Positions 1 to 16,176 of a stretch of 64,000 bases of DNA are shown piece by piece. The stretch's first letter is position 1. Each line of letters begins with the position of its first letter. Position numbers and translations under genes: made by a program. The stretch covers positions 2,160,501 through 2,224,500 of the forward strand of contig JACONQ010000013.1 of assembly GCA_014281115.1 (NCBI GenBank), given 5' to 3'. The DNA comes from Laburnicola sp. R22_1 (Eukaryota > Ascomycota > Dothideomycetes > Pleosporales > Didymosphaeriaceae). The notes under the pieces are model-generated. The model searched no databases and was not told the origin of the DNA. It saw only the letters and a list, made by a program, of their open reading frames with translations.

Positions 1-398
1 ACAAGTCCACACGGCCATGCAAGATGCAAGCCCCGGCGGAACCGCCGCTAGCCGTCAAATCAATTTTTGACCAAAGTCGAAAAATTCCACCAATGAGTGA
101 CACCCATCTCCGTGTCTCGCTTCGACCCACCCCGGCTTCGCCAGCATCACCAAGTCATCGAATGATCGACCTAACTCTAATCGTTCCTCTCGACGTAAGT
201 CAAGAACGGCCAAGAAACAATTATGGAAAGGGTACAGCTCCGAGTCAAATCGGATCTATGCCCATGGAGCAGAATCCATGTTTGCTGTTCGACTTGCCTC
301 GGACAGAGTATTATATATGAGCTGCTGTCGCGGCCCACGAGCGAACAACTGCTGCTACTTCTTACCCGTATCGATTGCGACGAGCGCAGGTTGCCACA
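1..398. other. upstream region of the MFS transporter
   Basis: No gene can be supported here. Two short overlapping open frames lack any family feature and run into the transporter exon 1 in another frame. The segment probably holds the transporter promoter and 5' leader; the window edge cuts off whatever lies further upstream. Confidence 0.5.
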
Positions 399-2544
399 AT
401 GGGGCTACCGACATTTCCTAAGATTTACAATGTCTACTTCTTGGCAATTGTTGCTACGACAGGAGGAATGCTATTCGGTTTCGATATCTCTTCCATGAGT
501 GCCATCATCGGGACCGACCAGTATCGGTAAATACTTCGGGTCTGGCCATCACGACCTGTCCTGCTAACAGGCCGTAGTAATTATTTCAATAATCCCACAG
601 GTATAGTCCAGGGTGCTATTGGTTCAGCTCTCGCCGCTGGATCCGTCATTGGCTCAATTATGGCTGGTAAAAACCCCAAATGCAAGCCTGGTAATAGAAG
701 CTAAATAGCCCTAGGACCCATATCTGACAAGATTGGCCGTCGTGATTCACTGTTTTTTGCCTGTCTCTGGTGGCTCGCTGGAACCGCTTTGCAGGTTGCC
801 TGCAACGGACGGGGCATGCTGATTGCTGGACGTGTGCTCAATGGAGTTACTGTCGGTATCACCTCGTCCCAAGTGCCCGTCTACTTGGCCGAGATTGCCA
901 AGCATTCGCAGCGAGGTGCTATCATTATCATCCAGCAGCTTGCAATAGAATGGGGTATTCTCATTATGTAGGTAACTATCGAAGTGTTTGAAATCACCCC
1001 TAACTTGATCAAGGTACTTTGTCGGATATGGCTGCTCCTTTATCGGTGGCCCTGAGACTACAGCATCTTTCAGGACAGCTTGGGGCATACAATTTGTCCC
1101 CTGTGTTCTCTTTATGATTGGCCTCCCATTCTTGCCCCGTTCGCCACGTTGGCTCGCCAAGGTCGACCGCACGGAGGAAGCCATCCATGTTCTGGCCAAT
1201 ATCCAGGCAGGCGGAAACATAGAGGACCCATATGTGATTGCCGAGTACGAGGAGATTGTCACTGTCTTGACTGCAGAACGCGCGGCACCGGCCGGTTGGC
1301 GGAAGTTTGTCTACAACGGCATGTGGAAGCGGACACTTGCTGGCTTCTCTTGTCAAGCATGGCAACAACTTTCAGGTGCAAATGTTATGACTTACTATGT
1401 AAAGTTTTACCCTTTCATTTGCTAGGCTGAGATACCACCTACCTCCACTTTATTTGGATTATGCTGACTTTGTGCCGCAAATTTAGGTCGTTTATATCTT
1501 TTACATGGTAGGCCATCTCTAACTTTAAATTACGCGATGAATGCTCATCATATCTTAACTTGTAGGCTAATCTTTCGGGTAACGTCAACTTGATCAGCAG
1601 TGGTGTGCAGTACGCTCTGTTCATCATCTTCTCCTCGATCATGTTTTTCTTCGTCGACAAAATCGGCCGCAGAACGTTGCTCGTATATGGGGCGATTGCG
1701 ATGGGAATTTGTCACTTCGTTGTCGGAGGCACCTTGGGAGCAAACTATGTTTATACACCCGGTGAGAACGATCATTTCAGTCCTGCCTTCAAGCTGCTAA
1801 CGATGTCCAGAGGGCGTCGCTGGCGAGAAAAATGTAACGATGAGGGTAACGGGAGCTCCTGCTCACACGGTCATTGCGTTCTCTTACCTCCTCATCATCG
1901 TGTATGCGATGACTCTTGCGCCCGTAAGTACCCATTGCAAATGAGGTATCCATCCGCTCATTGTGTGCAGATATGTTGGGTCTACGCGGCCGAAGTATGG
2001 TCACTTGAAACGCGTGCTACCGGCATGGGTATGGTTGATCTAGTCAGGAAGAGATGATAGTTGAATCTAATCACGTGCGCAGGTATTGCTGCGATCGGGA
2101 ATTGGCTCTTCAATTTCGGTACGTCACAAACGTAGTCTGAATCGATTTTCATAGCTGACGTGTCTAGCTATCGGACTGTTCATACCCCCAGCGTTCCTGA
2201 ACATACGTTGGGGGCTCTTTGTGGTATTTGGTGCGATGTGTCTCTTAGCCGCAGCCCAGTTCTGGTTGACCTACCCCGAGGTTCGTTGACCTAGTTCGCT
2301 CGTCCAAGCAAATGACTGACTGTACCAGACATGTGGCAAGACCATTGAGGAAATCGAAGAGATGTTCAGTAAGAATGGTCCCCATGCATGGCAGACCAAG
2401 AAGGGACACTCGCGCCTTGACTATGAGATTCAAGCCGCCAGCAACGTACAGACGAAGGCAGCACTGGATGACATAAAGAAGGTCGTTGAGAAGGATAGAC
2501 ACGGCACGACGGATGGCGCGGAGTACAAGTCTGAAACTGTTTGA
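399..2544 (+). CDS. MFS sugar-porter family transporter (11 exons)
   Basis: Predicted 537-residue plasma-membrane sugar/H+ symporter-type protein of the major facilitator superfamily. Exons: 399-526, 578-666, 709-967, 1014-1398, 1487-1507, 1566-1761, 1811-1923, 1971-2028, 2083-2118, 2168-2280, 2329-2544; all have GT-AG borders and the sum (1614 nt) stays in frame. Sugar-porter signatures are in the right order: GGMLFGFD in the first membrane helix, DKIGRRD after helix 2, PRSPRWL before the central loop, a QQLSGAN stretch, DKIGRRTLL, AAEVWSLETRATGMG (matching the PAEIFPLRVRAKG-type signature) and YPET-CGKTIEEIEEMF at the end of the last helix. Substrate (hexose, pentose, quinate or other) cannot be read. 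The start is the first Met before the helix-1 signature. Oddities are ten introns in 2.1 kb and a 21-nt exon 5. Confidence 0.9.
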
Positions 2545-3012
2545 GTGCCGGAGTGCTAGCTGGGATGAAACCCATATGCCACTGTGCGATGTGTTTCCAT
2601 GGATAAGTAGCATGGCGATAGTTTGTCGGAATACGCTTAGTGTGTTGCGCGAATGAGAAGATTCATTTCGGTTAATGAAAACTTCAGGTATCATCGAGGA
2701 ATTTTGAGGTGTAGGCTCGTGTGAACATACTGTCAAGCCGATCAGTACGTCGGAAAGCAAGGGCGTGTGGTGAGGTTTGACCTGCGAATGACTTCGTATC
2801 TGACGCCAAGAGCTTTACAAGAACATCGTGTGCTCGGTGCAATTTCGGCGGTACCAGAGGCTTAATCCCGAGGTCTACATGCCAACCCATGCATTTCAAC
2901 ACCAAATCGAAACTTTGCAGCCTACACGAGTTAGTTTAGAGGGGTGGAGCGGACATTGCCTTGGAACTTGGCGCAGTCTGGGAGGAATTCCCGAAAGTGA
3001 CGTGGAGCGGAA
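2545..3012. other. intergenic, transporter 3' end to kinase 5' end
   Basis: No gene supported in 468 bp. It must hold the terminator of the transporter and the promoter of the tandem histidine kinase. Short open frames on both strands look random. Confidence 0.5.
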
Positions 3013-6000
3013 ATGCACTCTTTTAGCCACAAACCCATCCATCCGAGCGACCACCCCAGCGCCCACATGGCGGAGCCGTCGACGCGGCAGCGATCCGCGC
3101 ATCCTACCGAGTCAGCAGAGGACAACTTCGATCAGGAGGCCATCAAAGATTTAGACAGCATTAGTTTTCGCGAGTTCCTTGAGCAGGATGCTCGACCCAC
3201 GTTTGTGCTGGATCTTGACTCGGATCGCCTTGACTTCCAGACCAAGGAGGGCATTCGACCTATTTTCTGCAATGCCGCACTCCGTTTGCACGACCGCTTG
3301 TTGGATAGTATTACGGGATCCAATGCAGAAGTCGCCTTCGAAGCGTCTGACCAGACGTCCTACCACGAATTCCAGTGTTGGGCCACAGGCGTGTCCGAGT
3401 TTGACGACTCTCATGATGTTTTCCCTCAGACTTTCATCCACAATGGCATGCTCTGGATAGGCTCAACTATTCGACAGCGTTGGAGAGTTGTCTCCGGGAT
3501 CCAGTGGCACGACGTCTCTCCCTTTCCAAAGGGCGAGCTCTCCGATCATCACGAGGATGAAAACGCAGCTGTTGACATTAGACCAAAGAAGAAGCTGAGC
3601 AAGCACCCTTTACGATCTCTAATCACGCCAGAAGCGATCGTGAGCGAGCAACCCGCCAAAGTCGTTGCGCCTGAGATCGAGCAAACTGTCAAGAGCAGCA
3701 GTTTGGTGTCGCCTGCTGCAACATTCCCTAAAGAGACAAAAGCGCGGTCGTCTAATCAAACTTCTGCAGGAACATCTAACGGCACGTTCGGAAGTGGAGC
3801 GTCGGTCACGTTGGCATCGCCTGAGAACGGAGTTCCCGACTGGACTGTTGCAGAGCCACGAGGATTGTTAACCGAGCATATGAAGTTTGCCCGCAATGTG
3901 AACTGGGAAGCTACTCCTCTAGGACCCATGGATAGCTGGTCTGAGCAGTTTCGCGAGATAGCGAATCTTGTCATGAAGGATCCTCACCCAGCGGCTCTAT
4001 TTTGGGGCGAAGAGCTGACCGTGTTCTACAATGAGGCTTATAAGAACGAGGTTGCTGGAAACAAACATCCCGGCCTTATGGGGACAGGATTCTCCGGCCC
4101 TTTTAGTGAGATATGGGATGGCGTTGGTCCAACTTTTCGAGAATGCGCACGAACTGGACAAAGCGTGCGCAAGGAAAACGATTATCTGCCCATCGAGAGG
4201 TACGGCTATCTTGAGGAAACATTTTTCTCCTGGTCATTCACACCCGTATACGGAGGCACAAATCGCATTCTAGGTTTCTACAACGCTCCATTCGAGACAA
4301 CGTATCAAACTATCAGCCATCGAAGACTGCAGACCCTGCGGCAATTGGGTGAGAAGCTGTCCGAAACAAGATCAATCAAGCATTTCTGGCAATGCGTCCT
4401 GGAGGGCCTACAAGACAATCCATACGAAGTTCCGTTCGCCCTGCTTTACTCCATTACAGACTCAGATGACGCGGACACTGCTTCACACTCATCCGATAGT
4501 ACCATCTCCTTGAAAAGTTGTCTCCTAGTGGGATCAATCGGTATTCCAGATGGACATCCAGCGTCACCACCAAAACTCGACCTGAAACGGTCCAAGGAAG
4601 GATTTGTTCCCGCGTTTCGAGAGGCAATGAGGACCCGGGAACCAACAACTTTACATAGGCGAAACGGGAGCCTTCCTGAAGACCTCCTGGAGGGTATTGA
4701 GTGGCGCGGTTACGGAGATCCATGCCAGGAAGCCATCATCATCCCCGTTCGACCAACCAATGGCGAAAATATCTTTGCCTTTCTGACGATAGGCATAAAC
4801 CCCCGGAGAGCTTATGACGACGAGTACAGAGCCTTTGTACACATGCTCAACCGTCAGTTGGCCACTTCTTTAGCGTCCTTTCTGTTGTTTGAAGAAGAAG
4901 TTCGTCGGAACAGAAACGCAGCTGAGGCCGCTGCACTGCAACGCGAGCAGCTCACCCTGCAGCTTGAAGTTCAAGCCAGCCGTATGAGACGCATGACAGA
5001 ATTATCACCTTTGGGCATGTATCTGTTCGCTCCCGATGGTGTACTTCTAGAGGCGAACGAACGCTACTATGAGATGACAGGCCATGCAAGAGGCGATGAC
5101 ACTCCATTTGCTTTTCTGAACTCTCTGGAAGAAGAAAGTCGACGAAGAGCAGAGGCTATGTGGAGTGCTATGCTGGTAGACTTTGGGCCAAGGCAAGAAG
5201 AACTACAGCTCAAGCATCCAGGTTTTATACCGCGAGATCTATCCGGCGAGCCTATCGAGTACTGGGTGCTTGCGTCTTCGCAACCCGAAATCGGCCCCGA
5301 CGGAAAACTCAAATCCATAATGGGCTCGATCCAGCACATATCTCATCTAAAATGGGCCCAAGGTCTACAAGAAGCTCGGTTGCGTGAGGCAGAAGAGACT
5401 AAACGCCAACAAAATGAATTCATCGACATCACGAGTCACGAAATGCGAAATCCATTGAGCGCCATATTGATATGCGCTGATGATATTCGCGACTCGCTCA
5501 CGCAACACCAATTTGCTGGTACGGACGCCAAGGTAGTCGAGGAGTGCATCGATGCTGCTAACAATATTGCGCTGTGTGTTCAACACCAGAAATCTATTGT
5601 GGATGATATTCTTACCGTCTCCAAACTCAATTCTAACTTGCTACTTATCACACCGATCCCCGTGCAGCCAATAGCCATCATACACCGCGCAATGAGCATG
5701 TTCAGGCCCGAAGTGCAAGCAAAAGACATCGAATTTTCCTTCCATGCGCACGAGTCACTAAAGCTGCTTGACGTTGACTGGGTAAATCTTGATCCTAGCC
5801 GACTGCTTCAGATTATAGTCAATCTCATCACCAACGCGATCAAGTTCACCACAGGATCGACCAGACGAGCTATTTCAATACATCTCGGCGCGTCAACTGA
5901 ACAGCCGGCGCTTCAAACAAAGGATTTTCAATATGTCCCGACCCGTAGTTCGCTTATCGATATCACCGCGGGCGAGGAATGGGGCGATGGTGAATTGCTG

Positions 6001-6819
6001 TATATACGCGTTAGAGTTGAGGATACCGGTTGTGGCCTCACGGTTGACGAAAAGCGTTTGCTGTTCGAGCGGTTTGCGCAGGCATCACCACGTACGCATG
6101 CTACGTATGGCGGCAGCGGCCTCGGTCTCTTCATCTCTAGACAGCTCACTGAACTCCATGGAGGCCAGATCGGAGTCTCGTCAGAAGCTGGGGTGGGGAG
6201 TACCTTCGTATTCTTCATCCAGGCCAGAAGAGCCGCAGCTGCCAAACGGCCACCTGCCCCGGGTCCAACACCATTAAATCAGCCTGGACGCGCAGGAGGA
6301 GCGCAACTCCCAATCAGGTCCAGCTCCAGTTGCGCAACCAACCCATCCACCGTGGAAGAAAAAGTATCTCCGTCGAATGGTCCAGACTTGTATGTTCTCG
6401 TAGTAGAGGACAATATCGTGAACCAACGTGTTCTTTCCAAACAGCTTCAAAAAGCTGGCTGCACCGTCTATACGGCTGACAATGGCCTCCTCGCACTGCA
6501 AGTCCTTGCCTCAACGTCTTTCCAAGAGCCGGCTGGTCGACCGCTCTCCGTGATCCTTATGGATTTGGAGATGCCGGAAATGGACGGTCTTACAGCCGTC
6601 GGACGAATCCGAGAAATGGAGAGGGAAGGTGTCTTGAAAGGACATGTGCCCGTCATTGCAGTGACAGCGAACGTGCGAGAGGAGCAGATAAAAGCAGCAA
6701 TTGAGGGTGGGATGGATGATGTCTTGCGCAAGCCGTTTAGGATCCCGGAGTTGTTAGCGAAGATCCGGTCTGTGTTGGACAGACTTGGAGAAGGAGGTGA
6801 AGGTTCACTGGTACTCTAA
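3013..6819 (+). CDS. hybrid histidine kinase with PAS domains and C-terminal receiver
   Basis: Single-exon protein of 1268 residues (or 1250 if translation starts at the second in-frame Met at 3067). The N-terminal third is a fungal sensor region: a PAS-like segment with FREFLEQDARPTFVLDL (about residue 54), then a block starting WEATPLGPMDSW (about 300-450), a GAF-like stretch (about 450-640) and a PAS domain (about 660-780). The transmitter follows: H-box TSHEMRNPLSAI with phospho-acceptor His809, N-box with Asn941, G1 box DTGCGL (Asp1004) and G2 box GGSGLGLF (from Gly1033). The receiver starts at VLVVEDNIVNQ, has phospho-acceptor Asp1184 in ILMDLEMPEMDG and the conserved Lys in LRKPF. All catalytic residues are present, so it should work as a sensor feeding the HPt (Ypd1)/response-regulator relay. 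No membrane helix is evident, suggesting a cytosolic sensor. The ligand and HHK group are not assigned. Confidence 0.93.
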   Translation: MHSFSHKPIHPSDHPSAHMAEPSTRQRSAHPTESAEDNFDQEAIKDLDSISFREFLEQDARPTFVLDLDSDRLDFQTKEGIRPIFCNAALRLHDRLLDSITGSNAEVAFEASDQTSYHEFQCWATGVSEFDDSHDVFPQTFIHNGMLWIGSTIRQRWRVVSGIQWHDVSPFPKGELSDHHEDENAAVDIRPKKKLSKHPLRSLITPEAIVSEQPAKVVAPEIEQTVKSSSLVSPAATFPKETKARSSNQTSAGTSNGTFGSGASVTLASPENGVPDWTVAEPRGLLTEHMKFARNVNWEATPLGPMDSWSEQFREIANLVMKDPHPAALFWGEELTVFYNEAYKNEVAGNKHPGLMGTGFSGPFSEIWDGVGPTFRECARTGQSVRKENDYLPIERYGYLEETFFSWSFTPVYGGTNRILGFYNAPFETTYQTISHRRLQTLRQLGEKLSETRSIKHFWQCVLEGLQDNPYEVPFALLYSITDSDDADTASHSSDSTISLKSCLLVGSIGIPDGHPASPPKLDLKRSKEGFVPAFREAMRTREPTTLHRRNGSLPEDLLEGIEWRGYGDPCQEAIIIPVRPTNGENIFAFLTIGINPRRAYDDEYRAFVHMLNRQLATSLASFLLFEEEVRRNRNAAEAAALQREQLTLQLEVQASRMRRMTELSPLGMYLFAPDGVLLEANERYYEMTGHARGDDTPFAFLNSLEEESRRRAEAMWSAMLVDFGPRQEELQLKHPGFIPRDLSGEPIEYWVLASSQPEIGPDGKLKSIMGSIQHISHLKWAQGLQEARLREAEETKRQQNEFIDITSHEMRNPLSAILICADDIRDSLTQHQFAGTDAKVVEECIDAANNIALCVQHQKSIVDDILTVSKLNSNLLLITPIPVQPIAIIHRAMSMFRPEVQAKDIEFSFHAHESLKLLDVDWVNLDPSRLLQIIVNLITNAIKFTTGSTRRAISIHLGASTEQPALQTKDFQYVPTRSSLIDITAGEEWGDGELLYIRVRVEDTGCGLTVDEKRLLFERFAQASPRTHATYGGSGLGLFISRQLTELHGGQIGVSSEAGVGSTFVFFIQARRAAAAKRPPAPGPTPLNQPGRAGGAQLPIRSSSSCATNPSTVEEKVSPSNGPDLYVLVVEDNIVNQRVLSKQLQKAGCTVYTADNGLLALQVLASTSFQEPAGRPLSVILMDLEMPEMDGLTAVGRIREMEREGVLKGHVPVIAVTANVREEQIKAAIEGGMDDVLRKPFRIPELLAKIRSVLDRLGEGGEGSLVL

Positions 6820-7227
6820 TTGAACTCTACTTCATACGCATGACCCTATGAATTTTTTCGAACTCAGATTTGCAATATGTGGCTCGCATTAGGCATAAGC
6901 GCGTACTTCAGATTATTTCCGTAGTCAGCATCATTGTGACGAAATAAGTCACAAGTTCGTCCCATGGTTTTTCCAGGTGACTCGACAAGAACCATCACGC
7001 GCAGTGGAAGAATAGCTTATAGAGAACATTGGATAATATTAACGACTGGAACAATATCTAAACAAAACGAAATGTCTAAGGGCATAAGCACCCCTCTGCA
7101 TACCAACTCCTCGCTATGATCGATTTTATCGAGACCTTATGGAAAAAGAGAAAACAAAAACGCCATCATATCCCATGATTACCCGTCAAAAAACAAAAAA
7201 CTAGCAAAGCTCGCAGAAAAATCGTTA
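6820..7227. other. convergent intergenic, kinase and Rieske gene 3' ends
   Basis: A 408-bp AT-leaning spacer between two convergent genes. It must hold both 3' ends; A-rich tracts near 7145-7200 fit polyadenylation regions. No gene seen. Confidence 0.5.
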
Positions 7228-8553
7228 CTACCAGACCAGAGCATCATTGCTAGTCGAGCAAGAGAGGCCATTGCAGAAGTCGACGTCCTCCTCAGCGTTG
7301 TCGGGCAGCTTCTGGCGGGCAGGCCAGAGCTCCTGTTTCGCGACCTTCTCGCGCTTGTGCCAGTCGACGACGATCTCGCGGCAGACCTTCTGGAAGTAGA
7401 GGGGGCCCTTCTCCATGTGTGGGTGCAGCTCGCCGTTGACGAAGACGCCGGCGTTGAGGTTCTTTTGCGCGAGGTTGCAGAGGGCCTTGTCCTCGGTCAT
7501 GATGCGCTTGTACATTGTGTTGATGAGCTGGAAGTCTTCCTCTGAGGAGTGGCGGTTGCGGTAGACTTCGTAGTAGACGTTTGTCGTCGTTGGGCCGGTG
7601 GGCATGAACTTTTGCATGAAGAAGAAGTGGGGGCTGGAGAGGGTTAGTGAGAGAGCCCAGCAGAGGTGACAGGAGGGTTACTTACGCGACGGTCATGGAT
7701 GCGTGGGGCCAGTAGTAGGTGCTGGCGATGTGCAGACCCTTCTTTATCTGGTCCTCGGTAGGGGCAGCGTCGTGCTGGATATGTGCGGCCTGGGGATACA
7801 CGTCGTATGACTCTAGGTTGGCTAGTGCCGGAACATCGGGGTGGGTGGTTGCGCAGTGGTAGCACTCGTTGTAGTTGTCGGCGGCGATCTTCCAGTTGTA
7901 GTCGGCGTTGATGTTCCAGACATGATCGAAATCGTAGTTGCTGAAGTCGAAGTGCTTGAAGCGATCTTGCTGATCAACTCCCTCGAAGTCCTCCTCCCAG
8001 GAGATCTCCGGCTCTGACTGCGCGTCCAAGTTCACCCAAACGAAGCCATTGACATCGATGCGCACGTGAATGGGGAAGAGACCGTTCTGGCTCTTGTCGA
8101 AACCGGGGAGGTCTTGGTATCCTGGGGCCTTTGCAAGTTTGCCATTGAGGCCGTATGACCAGCCGTGATACTAAGAGGTGTTAGTCAACATTCGAAGAGT
8201 CTCTGTATCAGTTCACTTACTCGGCATGAAAAGATCTTAGCAGTGCCCTTGTCCTGCTCAACCACGGGGTAGGCGCGATGCCGACAGACGTTGTGAAAGG
8301 CGGTGATGTTACCGCTTCGGTCCTTTGACAAGATAATGTCGAAGCCAGCCAACTGGTAGCGGAGGAAGTCGCCTGCGTCCTTAAAGCGCGAGGAGTGGGT
8401 GAGGATGAGCCACTTGCGGGAGAAGATGGCACGACGCTCAAGCTCGTACATCTCTGGCGAAGTATACCAGTTGGCAGGTAGAGCACGCACAGATTCCTTC
8501 TCTGGTGGAGCGGCAGGCTTGCTACCCCAGCCAAGATAGTTGAAGATGGCCAT
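7228..8553 (-). CDS. Rieske non-haem iron oxygenase, choline/glycine-betaine monooxygenase-like
   Basis: Three exons (8553-8221, 8170-7686, 7633-7228) with 50- and 52-bp GT-AG introns give 407 residues. The Rieske [2Fe-2S] ligands are Cys90-x-His92 and Cys110-x2-His113, the second pair split by intron 1 immediately before the Tyr of CRYHGW. The C-terminal catalytic domain shows NYNECYHCATTHPD, the N-x-x-CYHC-x-x-x-HP signature with the two mononuclear-iron histidines, typical of choline monooxygenase and bacterial GbcA-type glycine-betaine demethylases. The family takes electrons from a separate ferredoxin reductase, which is not in this window. The divergent neighbour is a dimethylglycine dehydrogenase-like enzyme, so betaine N-demethylation is the most likely role (inference); choline oxidation is the alternative. 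The ATG at 8553 is chosen because the slightly longer frame has only a TTG. Confidence 0.88.
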
Positions 8554-13001
<4,448 letters not shown>

Positions 13002-14188
13002 TCTCTAATCTGACGCCTGGTGGATAGTATGAGCATTTAGTTACTGTATATTTTACGCCAAGCACATAGATACATGTATGTGCAAGGCAACGACGTCGTG
13101 TTAATGATGCATTCGGGGGTTTGGCTTGGTGTCTGTCGGCGACATACGAACTCTAGATTAAATGAAACTCTTGTCACGTTTCCATCATATAGCGCGATGT
13201 TGCGAGCTTGTGAAATAGTCGTCTCAAGTATCTGAATTCTTCACAATTCTTATTACCCAGAGAATGTTATAAACCTACTACCTATTTATCTCAACGATCT
13301 TACATCGCACGTAGACAGGGTAGTATTCGATTAACAAGCTACTAAACAAACCTATCACAAGACGAGGAAAGACTGCGCATGCTACGCAATACTGTACGTA
13401 TACCGCTTCACCATCATCATCACTATCGAAGAACCTACTCTTAGATCCTAACTACCTCTTCCCTTCTCTCTCCTACACCACCCCCCAGCCTAATCTAAAC
13501 ACACCATCTAAAGCCCCTAACCCCCCAGCTTAGAAACACTTCTACTTGAATTCTTAACAACTGCCTTGCTATATGAAACAAAAACCTCACTGCAGAATAA
13601 ACCTATTTCCTAGCACAACACTGAGGTGTATTCCCGCATGTGCTTTTCTTTGCGAACTGTGGTGGGTATATATAGGCAGTATTTTGCGGGAGATGGATTG
13701 GGGTAGGTAGGCTCATGTGTCGGTCGATGGTGGTCGTTTGTAATGAGTATCAAGCTCTGTTTGGGCTGGAATACATTTGTGCTGACATGGTTGGGTTTGT
13801 GTGATGCTGGGAGAGGAAGGGTGTAAGTTCTTTTCCGCACGGTGGAAGAGGGTTTGCTGGGGAGAGAGTGGTTGTTCGTGTTAGTAGTAGGGATAAGTGT
13901 ACTGTAGGGTGGGTTAGGTTCTATCTGCTCACGTTAGTAAAAGTGCAGAGCCGCTTTACTAACAGGGTATTCAATCTCCCTTAAGTTCATAGTTGGGTGG
14001 ACGGGCGTATTCCGAGGTCGTTTGTCAATCACGGACGGGTAGCACGCGCAGATGAGGAAGAGATGAGGATTTCAGCTATCTCATATAAAGCAACGGCACA
14101 CACACTCTCTAAAATCTACCAATACGTTCTCATATTTGCACGCAGTTTCTTGAAAACCGCACTCCCATCATGCAGCCATCTCGAGTGC
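13002..14188. other. intergenic, convergent 3' regions
   Basis: About 1.2 kb between convergent genes. CT-rich stretches lie near 13430-13520 and a G/T-rich stretch at 13620-13920. A 76-residue open frame on the minus strand (13610-13840) is low complexity and unconvincing. No gene called. Confidence 0.5.
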
Positions 14189-14992
14189 TCAGTTTCCATT
14201 CCAGACAGCCGGCCCAGGAACAACGTAGGACCTGGGGTTGTTCCACTTGTTGAAGGCAATGCCGGGGTCGTTCGCCTTGTAGAGACCCGGGATCTTCACC
14301 ATCGGTGCAGGGGTGCCTCCGCCCTCGCCCTCGATCTTGAGCTGGTAGCACTCGATGTAGAACTGGGCTTTCCCTTGGAAGGCCTCGTGCAGCCCGATGT
14401 GCTCGACGCGTACAAGGTACTCGCCGGGCGGGATGTTCTTCTGGATTGTCCACTCCAAGCGATCTTTTTGCCAGCTGCACCAGTTGCCATCCTGGCCCGG
14501 ATTTTGGCCGCAAAGGGCGGTCTCGTACACTAAGAGGGAAGTCAGAGGAGGTTCACTTTGACGAGTCACGGTAGGATATGCGATGAGCATATATGAGACA
14601 TGTGAGTTCCCCTCGGATTACGTACCCTTGACCCAGTCACCGCCGCCATCGTAGTCCTTGACTCCCGACGCAGGCGCCTTGGAGACGTACACGAAGCCTG
14701 GACCAGGATGCTCGATGAACTCGTTGTTGAAGAGCTTGAAGCCGATCTTGTCGCCAGCCTTGACCGTGTATGTGGCGGTGGAGCCTGGCTTGGCGCCCTT
14801 GTTGCAGCGCAGGTCGTTCGAGTTCATCAGCTCGTTTGTAAAGGCAGGATAGTAGCTGTTTGAGTTCCTGCGTGTGTACGCATATTCGCCGCCGATGGAA
14901 GCGCCATTGACGATGAGGCGGTTGAAGATGTAGTGGGCTTGGGTGAGGGGCGCAGATGCAGCGAGCAGGGCCGCAAAGGCAAAGGTCTTCAT
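14189..14992 (-). CDS. secreted AA9 lytic polysaccharide monooxygenase (former GH61)
   Basis: Two exons (14992-14626 and 14529-14189) around a 96-bp GT-AG intron give 235 residues, the size of a catalytic domain without a CBM1. A signal peptide (1-19) ends ...LTQA and exposes His20 as the mature N-terminal His of the copper histidine brace. The second brace His is His95 in EHPGPGFVYV, and the axial Tyr180 lies in AQFYIEC with second-sphere Gln178 and His170 in IGLHEA. The C-terminus has the AA9 end signature VPGPAVWNG. The enzyme should cleave cellulose or a related beta-glucan oxidatively outside the cell, given an electron donor. Regioselectivity cannot be read. The intron falls inside DWVK-VYETALCG. 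All catalytic residues are intact. Confidence 0.93.
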
Positions 14993-16176
14993 GGTGATGG
15001 TGTTGCGAGGCTCCTAATGCGGGCCTGGAGAGAAGATACTGAAGGCTGTTGCTGAGAACGACATGTACTCAGCGTACTTATACCTGTCTGTCCGCATCCC
15101 CAGTTTTGAAATGCCTTCCTCTTCTCCCTGCCATTGGAGGAAATCCGGTCTTAGTTGGTTGGACTTGGCCATCCTGCCTTCATATGATTCTGAAGATTCT
15201 ACGCCATCCATTCGTTTCGGTCGCAGCCAATACAAATAACCGCAATTAGGCAAGTGACGGCCAAGATGCCGCGAATCTGCCGGGTATTTTCCACACTCCT
15301 ACCGTTTTGAAGGGTCAAGATTCCGGGGAAACACATATTGAGAGGTTCACTACTACCGGAGGCTGGGCAATAGGTGCCGAACTCTGGGGAAGCTTTCTGT
15401 GGGAGCGCATGACCACTGCTAATCTGCTCGGAGATATTTCGCGAAGGGCAGGTGTGGCTGGTGTATAGTTGTCAATATGGTACAAGTCTCCAACCTATAG
15501 GGTGTAAGTAGAACGTACCTGTGACGTATGATGGGTTGGTTATGGTTCTATATATAGAGAAGACTTGTGGTAGATGTAGTTAGTCGTCAGTGTTTACTAG
15601 TGATGGTGAACATTCCTAATCGGGTAGATTTCTCATAGTAGTCGTTCCCAGCGGATTCAAACATCCTTCCAGACATGGTGGGTCGCTTACTATCCCTACA
15701 TGCCAGTGGCGGTAGGTGACGACTCTGTCGAAAGGCTACATCACTCTTTCTACACTTCTTGCACATTTTACCCTGTTACCTTGAATTCTTTCTCCGGCGC
15801 TGATCTACCAATCGACATCCTTATTTTCGAACTACATAGAGGATCCAATCGCAGTCAGCAGTATTATAGCTGCGAAGTGACATGAGTTGCAAGTCGAGTG
15901 GTTTCGAAGCCAGACCGCCTACATGTCTGCTAAAAGACCCATACCTCCTTGATGGAATTTCTCCTCGTTAAAAGTGAAGCGCCAAGTACGTAGATCTACA
16001 GTGTAACACCCACACTCCAGATTTAGCCGTTCGAATATCCTCCGCATCACGTCTACCACATGTATATTAACGCGCTAACCGGTTCGAGCAAGACCTCACT
16101 CTATCTTCATGCGATAGCCTAAAGTCGCAACAACTTCGCACAGTTCTCGCGACTCTGCACTCCATCGCAAGTTTGT
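14993..16176. other. intergenic, divergent promoters of LPMO and UstYa-family gene
   Basis: About 1.2 kb between the divergently read AA9 and UstYa-family genes. No gene supported; a 61-residue open frame at 15700-15885 has no features. It should hold both promoters. Confidence 0.5.

Noticed and set aside
13997..14533. 178-residue plus-strand frame
   Set aside because: Antisense shadow of the AA9 gene second exon and intron.
15700..15885. 61-residue frame considered as a RiPP precursor for the UstYa-family enzyme
   Set aside because: No signal peptide, no repeated core and no regularly spaced KR/KK sites.
16081..16110. GGTTCGAGC-type tRNA T-loop sequence
   Set aside because: No acceptor, D or anticodon stem could be built around it; no tRNA gene was found anywhere in the window.
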